From NCBI GenBank assembly GCA_958295735.1, contig OY282369.1:1038161-1102160 (forward strand): a stretch of DNA of 64,000 nt, written 5' to 3'. This document shows positions 25,575 through 33,127 of the stretch, piece by piece; within the stretch, counting starts at the first letter, position 1, and each line of letters starts with the position of its first letter. The position numbers and the translations under genes were made by a program. Under the pieces are notes generated by a model, which was not told the DNA's origin, did no database searches, and saw nothing but the letters and a program-made list of their open reading frames with translations. Source of the DNA: an uncultured Candidatus Cenarchaeum sp. (GTDB taxonomy: Archaea > Thermoproteota > Nitrososphaeria > Nitrososphaerales > Nitrosopumilaceae).

Positions 25575-26213
25575 GCGGGGCCGCGGCGGCAGCGTCGCTG
25601 GCGAGCCACCCCGCCCAGTCCGTCGCGCGAAGATCGCCGGCCCCGCCTTCCAACACGCCCGCAGGCGCGATGCCACACAGGGAATTTGGGCTGGCTGAAA
25701 CCTTGGCGGTTGTGGCGGCGGCGGCAAGCGATCAGAAAATGCCGTTCGATCGTTCCAGTGCGACGTTAGACGCGTCCACCCGCCGTGTCGGCATTCGCAC
25801 GCATCGTGTAGATTTTTTCGGCCCGTTCATGGCGCGCGTGACCGTCCACGTCGTGCCTTGCTGTGCGTTGCCTTGTCGCGCTTGATCGGAAACCGGCCAA
25901 CCGGGCGGGCGGATGCGAAGCGCGCAAGCGCCGGATGGGAAGCGGCGCAAGGGACTCCGCCCTTCAGCCTCACGCGCCGCCGGCGGCGCCATCCCACCCG
26001 CAACGGCCGTAGTTGGAGCAGGATCGGCCGGGGCTCTGCTTTGGCCGCGCCCGGGGACGGGCCGCCATCCCACGCGGTGACCGCTGCCGGAAGGAGCCCG
26101 GTCCGCATCAGGCGGCCTGCGCAGCAGGATAGCCTGCCTGCAAAGCCGGAGCAGTCACGGGAGGAGCGCATGGCCAGAGACTGACGGGCCGGCGCGGCCC
26201 GCAAGCACAAATT
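25575..26213. other. Intergenic region without a convincing gene
   Basis: About 640 bases with open frames on both strands but no family patterns, start context or coding-like codon structure. Nothing recognised. It marks the boundary between the core genes to the left and the accessory region to the right. Confidence 0.5.
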
Positions 26214-26223
26214 AAGTATTTAT
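26214..26223 (+). promoter_or_regulatory. TATA-like element upstream of duplicated gene A
   Basis: AAGTATTTAT, clear against a GC-rich background. A transcript from here would carry a leader of over 200 bases before ATG 26477, or would start at ATG 26247 of a small open frame. Confidence 0.45.
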
Positions 26224-26476
26224 CCAACCCCCGTCAAGTGTAGGCGATGGCAGTACTAGGCAGGGGAGGAAGGGTTTGCCGCGACCGGCGCACTGCGGGG
26301 CCGGAAGATGTGGAGGACTGCGCCAAACTCGCCGCCGGGATGCCGGAGCGGGCGGCCCTCAAGATCGGCGGGAACGGGATGAGTGCGGCTGGAGGCGGCG
26401 GGAAATTGCGCGCGGGATGTGGCCCGCGGATCAGAAACGGCCCCGCGGGCGGGCGCGGCCCGGGACGGCACGAGCC

Positions 26477-27613
26477 ATGAACAGCAGACTCCCCAAAGTG
26501 CAGACGAAGTTGGAGTTCATGGACACCCTACAGGACATGATCGTGCCTCCAAAAAGCGAGGATAGTGAATACCCGCCCAAGGGCCGGCTGCGCGAGCTTA
26601 AAACATACATACTAGAGTCCGACAAGGGCTTTCCGAAGCAGTTCGAATCCGACGGCATGCAGTGCGAGGTGACAGACACGGGACTGGACCGCACGAAGAT
26701 CCTGCGCGTACGAAGGGGCGACGACACTACAGAGTTTTTCCTCAATGTGGAAGACAAGCGGTTTTTGTTGCTCCACACCAACGCCAGAGCAGAGGACGCC
26801 GGCAGGATAGTGGACGCGCTGACGAGGGACGGCCGCCACACATTCGACAACGTCTGGCTCCACTCCGCCATGCTGAAGCGGCTCGCCGACAGGCCGGGCA
26901 ACTCCTTTAGGGGTTTCGGCGTGTCATACTCGGGCGGATTACTGCGTTCGGAGGAAGACGGGGATGCAGGCGTTGAAGACCTGAACCTGAGCATGAGCGG
27001 TTCGCTAGCCAAGGAAATGCAGAGCATCGTGGAAGCCAGACCGCACATCAAGAGGGTTGCCGCGCACAGCATGGTGCGGATCATGCGAGGGCTCGGAACA
27101 GATCCGTACGACTTTGTACAGGATGACGTCCACAACACGGGATACATCTCGGTAAAACGCGGAAAATCTGTAGAGGATCACCTACGGCTGGTCGACGCAT
27201 GCAAAGGCGAGTACTCGCAGACGATCGCCGACATAGAGAGCATGCGCATTGGGCTCCGCGACGTGGGGAACAAAACGCGCGTGGAAGGAAGGCCGTTTGA
27301 CTTTGTGTTTCCCCACAGCATAAAGAACCTGGACTTGTTCATAGACAGGGTGTTCAACTCTGCTGCGCCGTTCAGGCTGTGGGGTATGAAATTCATCATC
27401 CGCGACGGCTACTTCAAGATCATGGGCATAGACCTGCACACCGGCAGCCCCATGGATTTTGAGATAGCGGACGACCTGATGCGGGTGTATCTTTTCAAAG
27501 GAAACTGCGGGAACACGGTGCTGCGCCTCCTCACCAACCTGCAGCTGCATTATGACGCCAACACTTCATGCAAGCAGATAGTGGATTGTCACGCCAAGGA
27601 TGCGCAGGGCTGA
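26477..27613 (+). CDS. Unrecognised protein, copy A of a duplicated gene
   Basis: A 378-residue protein of no family I can name, closely related to the product of 31546-32658. Conserved blocks in both copies include LPxVQTxLExMxTLxxMIVP at the start, LHTNARAEDA and FDNVWxHSAMLKRLADRPGN in the N-terminal half, and RPFDFVFP, LFIDRVFNS and LHTGSPMDFEIA in the C-terminal half; the middle (about residues 150-215) is variable. Charged, soluble, no membrane helix. ATG 26477 is chosen because similarity between copies at the protein level starts there. It is followed after 26 bases by a broken nuclease-like gene, and lies among transposons and defence genes; a defence or mobile-element role is inference. 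GC content is lower than in the core genes. Confidence 0.7.
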   Translation: MNSRLPKVQTKLEFMDTLQDMIVPPKSEDSEYPPKGRLRELKTYILESDKGFPKQFESDGMQCEVTDTGLDRTKILRVRRGDDTTEFFLNVEDKRFLLLHTNARAEDAGRIVDALTRDGRHTFDNVWLHSAMLKRLADRPGNSFRGFGVSYSGGLLRSEEDGDAGVEDLNLSMSGSLAKEMQSIVEARPHIKRVAAHSMVRIMRGLGTDPYDFVQDDVHNTGYISVKRGKSVEDHLRLVDACKGEYSQTIADIESMRIGLRDVGNKTRVEGRPFDFVFPHSIKNLDLFIDRVFNSAAPFRLWGMKFIIRDGYFKIMGIDLHTGSPMDFEIADDLMRVYLFKGNCGNTVLRLLTNLQLHYDANTSCKQIVDCHAKDAQG

Positions 27614-27639
27614 TCAGCGTGTTGGGGGAGTTGTGATTC

Positions 27640-28216
27640 ATGCACACCACGCGCCAACGCAATGCCAGTATGCATACCAGGCTCATCAACATGTTTGTGG
27701 GGCTCTGCACGAACACAGAGCGGTGGCCCTCAATCCTTTTTGATCTTGGGTATGATGTAAGGCTCATAGAACCGACGATGGGCATGCAGTCTGCCAACAA
27801 AATAAACCCCGACGTAATAGCCGTGTCCGAAGATCTCTCCCACGCCAGTGGCCGACTGCAAGAGCGGGAACAGCATAAGCCCGGATCAGGATAAAAGGTA
27901 TGGGGAACTAGAGCCGGGCGATCTCACGTATCATGTCGAGGTTGGCCGCCCGGACAGCCTCAAGCACACCGTCTGCTATGTCGACACTCCCGCCAACCAC
28001 AGATCCTTGGCGCAACTCACGCGCTTCCCGTTCATCACGTTCGGGCCGAACTCCGTGGAAGGGCACGGCAGTTTCGGCCAAGCTCAGTTGGATGAGAAGA
28101 TGTTAGTCCTAACCACCCAGAAGAACATGGTAGAACCCGACAGTTTTTATCCGTTCGCCCCAGACGACAGTAGAGTTCATGCGTTTGGCTCGTTGCGGCG
28201 ACTGCCCGCCCCGCGC
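27640..28216 (+). pseudogene. Frameshifted nuclease-like gene, 5-prime part
   Basis: Reading from ATG 27640 gives MHTTRQRNASMHTRLINMF ... KINPDVIAVSEDLSHA; shifting frame near 27845 continues as VADCKSGNSISPDQDKRYGE and on to about QLDEKMLV. Joined, PDVIAV ... DCKSG ... Q-x-x-RY looks like a PD-(D/E)XK nuclease core (Asp, then Asp-x-Lys, then the common Gln-x-x-x-Tyr helix). The shift of one base makes the present sequence a probable pseudogene. Composition is AT-richer than the core genome. Direct repeats at 28217 and the transposase gene at 28387-29574 follow, and an open frame at 29645-29977 with similar composition may be the C-terminal remainder. Confidence 0.5.
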
Positions 28217-28302
28217 GGCCCGGATGTCGCGCCCTTGGAGAATAACAGCGCAATCTGCCGGCCCGGATGTCGCGCCCTTGGAGAATAACAGCGCAATCTG
28301 CC
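28217..28302. repeat. 43-bp direct duplication
   Basis: A unit beginning GGCCCGGATGTCGCGCCCTT occurs exactly twice in tandem (28217-28259, 28260-28302) and starts a third time. It lies at the junction between the broken nuclease gene and the transposase unit. Confidence 0.9.
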
Positions 28303-28386
28303 GGCCCGGGACGCGCGGGCTCGCAGCATCGCAGGATGCCCCGGAACCTGTGCTGTACGGCGGTTTCGCGCGGCTGGAATCCCGCG

Positions 28387-29574
28387 TCAGCGGCACGGGG
28401 GCCGCTTCAGCCGCGCCTCGCGCCACCCGGCCATCATGGATCCGTACAGGCCGGTGCCGGCGGCTATCTCCTTGAACAGCAGGACGAGGTTGCGCAGGCC
28501 CGCCACGATGTTGAATATCCTGTTGAAGTGCTCCGGGGTCCCCCTGAACGGCCTGCGGAGTATCTGGTTGTTCTTCATGTCCGCGTAGGTGTTCTCGATC
28601 TTGTACCTCTTCTTGCTGATCCCCCCGTTCCACTCCTTTTGCGCGGCGGTCAGATCTTTCTTCGCGGTCCTTTTCGCGGGGTTCACGGGGATGATTCCGG
28701 GAAGGCGCTTCTCGGATCCCTGGAACCCCGAGTCCCCGATCAGCCTTATCCTCTCCTTCTCGGGCGTGCCCGGATCCGCCATGCTAGGGAACGTCTCGGC
28801 CAGCCCTTCCAGCATCACGATGTCGTTCCTGCTGCCGGGAAGCGTCTCGCTCATGTGCACGGTCACCGTCCTCCGGTTGATGACCGTCAGCGTGTTCGTG
28901 CAGTGCGTCTTGTTCTTGCGGGTATAGTAGTCCCTCTGCTCCTCCTCGTCGGAAGGCCGGACGTGGGGCACCCGGGTGCCGTCGACCGTCAGGTCGCCGC
29001 CCTTCTTGCCCGGCATGAACTTCTTGCGCTCCTCGTCGGTCTTGCAGGCAGCTATCTCCTTGGAGATGTTCTTGGGCGTGGGCAGCACCTCCTCCATCAC
29101 CCGCTCGTTCATCTTCAGGTACCTGGAGACGGAGCCCTGGTCCACCGCGAACAAGCCGGACAGCTGCTCCTGCGTCGGGTCGGCCTTGATGCGTATCAGG
29201 GAGAGGTACACGGCGTGCTCGTACTCCAGCTTGCACCTGTTGCCCCGGGCCGACGCGGTGCTCGCGCAGTTCCTGAACAGCGGGGTCTTGTTCATGCGCT
29301 CGATCGCCTCTGTATAGTAGGCCACCACGAGCTTGATCTCCTCCGGCGCCAGCCCGGTCCAGCACTTCGACTGCACGGGGTCGTTCATGATGCGGTGCAG
29401 CCACTCGGCCGAGTGCATGCGCGCGGGATCGCCGCACTGGAGCCTCCTTTCGGCGGCGGGCGACTTCCAGAGCGCATTCTCGGCCTCCAGTTTCGCCTTC
29501 AGCCGCTTTACCTCGTTCTCGGACATGGCGAGCCGCCGCTTGAGCGAGTTTGGCATGCCATCCTGTCGTGACAT
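28387..29574 (-). CDS. IS5-group transposase (DDE_Tnp_4-like)
   Basis: A 395-residue transposase. A helix-turn-helix region (PTQEQLSGLFAVDQGSVSRY, about residues 133-152) precedes an RNase H-like core with DLTVDGTRVPHVRPSDEEEQ (first Asp), IRLIGDSGFQG (second Asp) and YKIENTYADMKNNQILRRPF (Glu), the spacing and motifs of the DDE_Tnp_4 group within the IS5 family. The N-terminal 50 residues form a charged coiled coil. ATG 29574 is the first start. I could not find convincing terminal inverted repeats or a target duplication by eye, so the limits of the element are unknown. It appears to separate two parts of a nuclease-like gene. Confidence 0.88.
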   Translation of the reverse strand: MSRQDGMPNSLKRRLAMSENEVKRLKAKLEAENALWKSPAAERRLQCGDPARMHSAEWLHRIMNDPVQSKCWTGLAPEEIKLVVAYYTEAIERMNKTPLFRNCASTASARGNRCKLEYEHAVYLSLIRIKADPTQEQLSGLFAVDQGSVSRYLKMNERVMEEVLPTPKNISKEIAACKTDEERKKFMPGKKGGDLTVDGTRVPHVRPSDEEEQRDYYTRKNKTHCTNTLTVINRRTVTVHMSETLPGSRNDIVMLEGLAETFPSMADPGTPEKERIRLIGDSGFQGSEKRLPGIIPVNPAKRTAKKDLTAAQKEWNGGISKKRYKIENTYADMKNNQILRRPFRGTPEHFNRIFNIVAGLRNLVLLFKEIAAGTGLYGSMMAGWREARLKRPPCR

Positions 29575-29644
29575 GGCTCCTTAACCCGTGGTGTGAACTT
29601 GTTTTGGCATTTGGTCAATACGCGTAAACCCTAGTGACGATGAT

Positions 29645-29977
29645 GTGGTTCCGCACGTACTCAGGGGACTAGTTTCGTACATGATGAAGAGAATCAACGA
29701 GAGGCTGCCCAGCATCACAGATCGCGAGGCCCACGAAATAATTCTTGGGTGGATACACCCATACAGCAAAAAAATCCCCAGCAGGCACCGAACCAGACTC
29801 ATCAACAGAATCAGGAAGGTAGTGAATATGCTTCTGAGCACAAATCAAGATCTACGCTCACAAGTGTCCAAGATCGAGCAGGGAGAGCTGGGCCCGGCGA
29901 CCATGCAGAGCATCAACAACACATGCGAGCGCCTGATCAAAGAGCATCGGGACCAAAGGCGGCTCAGCAGTTTTTAG
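29645..29977 (+). CDS. Hypothetical fragment, possible 3-prime part of the broken nuclease-like gene
   Basis: The open frame reads VVPHVLRGLVSYMMKRINER ... LINRIRKVVNMLLSTNQDL ... RLSSF. In the same frame it continues upstream to about 29597 without a start codon, which suggests a truncated gene end rather than a complete gene. Composition (many A/T third positions) resembles the nuclease-like fragment at 27640-28216 on the other side of the transposase. Largely helical and basic. No family recognised. Confidence 0.4.
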   Translation: MVPHVLRGLVSYMMKRINERLPSITDREAHEIILGWIHPYSKKIPSRHRTRLINRIRKVVNMLLSTNQDLRSQVSKIEQGELGPATMQSINNTCERLIKEHRDQRRLSSF

Positions 29978-30312
29978 ACAGTCCCGGCAGATGCCAATAC
30001 GCTTTCGCGCAGTCGGCTCGAACATCAGCAATAAGAACGGGCGGCAGCAGGGATCGGCCCAGTCACAAGAAGTTGGGGAAAATACGAATCGGCGCGCGGG
30101 GCGCCGCGCGCAGGCTTCAGGCGTTGCACTCCTTGCGTTTGCGGGGTAGCGGCAACGGCGCTTCCCCGTTGCAACGGCCGGCTCGCGCCTGCCGCAACCG
30201 TTTACTTCCCATGGCCGCCGCGGCATTCCAGCATGCGTCCCGCCGCGCGCGGGGGCGAGCGGCACGCCGGGGAGCGCAGGGCCTCCCGCGCGGGGGGGCG
30301 CATCGCGGCACT
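29978..30312. other. Non-coding stretch in accessory region
   Basis: No gene can be supported. Overlapping open frames exist on both strands because of high GC, but none shows family patterns or a promoter. Confidence 0.4.
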
Positions 30313-30625
30313 TGCCTCCCCCCACCTCCCGGCGCGCGCGCCCGGAGACAGTCGGCCGGCGCGCGCAGCGCAGTCCTGGCCAGACGGCAGGATTTTTTGG
30401 CGCGCGCATGCCACTCCGGCGCCCGCCGATCCGACGCGGGATACGGACCGACATTGCTCGCGCGTCCGGCAGATCCTGCTACGGGCGGCTAAGCGGCCGC
30501 CGTTGCTGAGGCCGACACCACCCTATCCCGTCCCGGAGCGGGCGGGTGCGCGAGCCCGGATGCGGGAGCCTCGGCGCGCCAGTCAGGCCCGGCCCAAGGA
30601 CGGGGGCTAGACACGTCCAATTTGT
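30313..30625 (-). repeat. Relic of an IS66-type element right end (copy 1)
   Basis: This stretch aligns with the right end of the complete IS66 element at 61554-63684 (read on the minus strand). It starts with ACTTGCCTCCCCCCA, like the terminal ACTTACCTCCCCCC, and ends with a decayed copy of the transposase C-terminus: the minus strand reads PRPWAGPDWRAEAPASGLAH where the intact gene reads PGPWAGPDWCVFDDPASGLV. The rest of the element is missing. A second relic of the same type is at 60991-61300. Confidence 0.65.
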
Positions 30626-31545
30626 GGCCGCGAAGCATCTTGGCGGCTACCCCGGACACGGACACGTAGCTCTTGCGGCAGGCAAGCGCAGGCACGGTGG
30701 GCTTGAACATCGCGCGCCGCCGCGGCGTGGTGATCCGGCGGCGCGACATTGCGGCCGGTTTCGCGCTCACGCCGCGGGCAAACTTGGCCGTACCCCGTGA
30801 CACGATCCGTTCGTAGAACACAAGGCCGCGGTCGCCGGCGCCGCGGGCGGATACGCAGGAGCGCCGCCCTGCGCAGGGAGCGCGGCGTTGTCCCGCCCAT
30901 CAGGAACGCGCCGCCGCCGCGGGCGGTAACCTGACGACGGGCGGGCGGGGCGCTTCGGGAGAGGCCGGGATTACGCGTCCAGCACACCTCGGACATGTCC
31001 AATGCGGAAAATGCCGCCGGCCGGAGGCGCGGGAGGAGGCCGCGGGCGCGGCCAGCGCCGGACGGTCAAGGCCGCCTTTCCGGCCCCCTGGCGCCCCCGA
31101 AAGACGCACGGGCGCGCCGATGCAGAAGAACGGGGCCCGCGAGGCCAAATCCGAGTCGGCGCCTTTAGCGAGTCAGTCGGCACGGCAACGGAGAAGATCG
31201 GGTAAAGAGGCCCCGGGGGAACGGGGGGATGGAACGGAGTCAGGGCACCGCCGAGGAGTGTGAGGCAGACTATCTCATAACGTCTTTTAACACGCTCCGC
31301 CACACGTACGCAATGGCGGCATGGAATCGCGACGGAGAAGTCTGCCGTGGCTGGCGCGCCGCGGGGCCAGAAGGCGCTGGGAACTGCGGCAAATTCGCCG
31401 CAAGGATGCCCTGCCCCGCGGCCCGCGAAGACGGCGGGGACGGCACGCGGGTTCGGCCGGCCGGCGGGGGGAGCCGGCGGGGGGAGCCGGGCCCGCGAAT
31501 CAGAAACGGCCCCGCGGGCGGGCGCGGTCAGGGACGGCACGGGCC
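30626..31545. other. Long non-coding or decayed region before duplicated gene B
   Basis: About 900 bases with no supportable gene. The last 230 bases (from about 31313) are similar to the sequence upstream of copy A at 26247-26476, so the duplicated unit includes the leader region as well as the gene. Confidence 0.5.
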
Positions 31546-32658
31546 ATGAGCGGCAGACTCCCCCGAGTACAAACGAGGCTGGAGCTCATGAACACTTTGG
31601 AGGAGATGATCGTGCCGCCAAAAAACGATGGGGGACATACTCACAAGGGCCGACAGCGCGAGCTTAAAACTTACATGCTAGAGTCCAACGAGGGGTTTCC
31701 AAGCAGGCTCGAATCCGACGGCATGCTGTGCGAGGTGGAAGACACGGGGCTGGACCGCATGAAGATCCTGCGCGTGCGGAGGGGCGAAGCCGCCACCGAG
31801 TTTTTCCTCGACATGGAAGACGAGCGGTTTCTGCGGCTCCACACCAACGCCAGAGCAGAGGACGCCGACATGATAGTGGACGCGCTAACGAGGGACGGCA
31901 ACCACGCATTCGACAACGTCTGGTTCCACTCCGCCATGCTGAAGCGGCTCGCCGACAGGCCGGGCAACTCTTTCAAGAGTTTTGGCGCATCGTACTCGAG
32001 CAGAGTCTTCCGTCCGGGGGAAGGGAAAGGCGAGCAAGAGGTTGCCGACGACCTAAGTCTGAGCAACAACGGCTCGCCGGCCAAAAAAACGCAAGGCGCC
32101 GTAGAGAGCAGGCGGCACGTCAGGAGGACTGCCGCGCGCGGCGGCGCGCGGGGCATGCGGGGATCTTGGACGGATCCGCACGACCCCGCACAGGACGGCA
32201 TGCGCGGCGCCGGATACTTTGCGGCAAAGCGCGGAAAATCTGTGCGGGACCACCTGCGGCTGGTCGACGCGTGCAAGGACGAATACTCGCGGACGATCGC
32301 CGACATAGAGAGCCTGCGCATCGGGACCAGCGAGGTGGGGGGCAAAATGCTCGCGGAGGGAAGGCCGTTTGACTTTGTGTTCCCGGACGGCATAGAGGAT
32401 CACGACCTGTTCATAGACAGGGTGTTCAACTCGGACATGCCGTTCAAGCTGTGGGGGATGAAATCCGTCGTCCGCAAGGGCTACTACAAGATCTTGGCCG
32501 TCGACCTGCACACCGGTAGCCCCATGGATTTTGAGATAGCGAAGGATTTTATGCGAGTGTATATTTTCAAGGGCGGGTGCGGAAACACGCTGCTGCGTAT
32601 CCTCACCAACCTGCAGTTGCGCCACGACGCCAACACCACATGCGACCAGATAGGCTGA
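31546..32658 (+). CDS. Unrecognised protein, copy B of a duplicated gene
   Basis: A 370-residue paralogue of the product of 26477-27613, with matching blocks RELKTYMLESNEGFPSRLES, LHTNARAEDADMIVDALTRD, WFHSAMLKRLADRPGNSFKS and LHTGSPMDFEIAKDFMRVYI. The central 70 residues differ strongly and are richer in Arg and Gly here (RRTAARGGARGMRG), and this copy is more GC rich, as if ameliorating or relaxing. Many differences in the outer blocks fall at third codon positions, which indicates that both copies were under protein-level selection. Unlike copy A it has no nuclease-like gene behind it. Function unknown. Confidence 0.65.
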   Translation: MSGRLPRVQTRLELMNTLEEMIVPPKNDGGHTHKGRQRELKTYMLESNEGFPSRLESDGMLCEVEDTGLDRMKILRVRRGEAATEFFLDMEDERFLRLHTNARAEDADMIVDALTRDGNHAFDNVWFHSAMLKRLADRPGNSFKSFGASYSSRVFRPGEGKGEQEVADDLSLSNNGSPAKKTQGAVESRRHVRRTAARGGARGMRGSWTDPHDPAQDGMRGAGYFAAKRGKSVRDHLRLVDACKDEYSRTIADIESLRIGTSEVGGKMLAEGRPFDFVFPDGIEDHDLFIDRVFNSDMPFKLWGMKSVVRKGYYKILAVDLHTGSPMDFEIAKDFMRVYIFKGGCGNTLLRILTNLQLRHDANTTCDQIG

Positions 32659-33094
32659 ATCTCCTGCCCGCGATCACGCCCGTCTGATCAGCGGGTCACG
32701 TTTGCGGCTTTCAGCGTTCTGGCCGGCGCGCCTTGGCACGGACGATCAGCCGCAAGAGAGGGAAGGCGAGCCGCGCCGCCCGCCAAAAGATCGCGCTTAA
32801 CGCCGCAGCATACGGGGATATGGCGCGGGGCAGAAGATCCCGCGCCGTGCCGAGCCCGGCGGCAAGGCGGGCGGGCGAGCAAGGAGCGATGCAGCAAATC
32901 CCGTCCGCAACGGATGCCAGCCACCCATGTCGGGCCCGCGAGCCGAAAGAGATCCCCCCGATTGACGGAGCCCGAGACCTGTCAGGGACAAGATCATGAC
33001 ACCGAGCTAAATCCGCGTCCCTGAGCGCAGCATTGCGGCAGGCTTCGCATCCAGATCGCAAAGAAACCCGAGCGCTCGTATGCGGGAGTGCAAA
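32659..33094. other. Intergenic region, nothing recognised
   Basis: About 430 bases between duplicated gene B and the OLD nuclease gene; no gene, repeat or RNA pattern could be supported apart from the TATA box at its end. Confidence 0.4.
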
Positions 33095-33102
33095 TACTTA
33101 TA
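33095..33102 (+). promoter_or_regulatory. TATA box for the OLD nuclease gene
   Basis: TACTTATA about 29 bases before TTG 33128; the transcript start would fall within a few bases of that codon. Confidence 0.5.
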
Positions 33103-33127
33103 GTTGCGGGCGACATGCGCATCGGCG

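Noticed and set aside
30546-30821. Open frames with PRPWAGPDW on the minus strand as a separate gene
   Set aside because: The similarity to the C-terminus of the IS66 transposase shows it is a decayed transposon end, not an independent gene.
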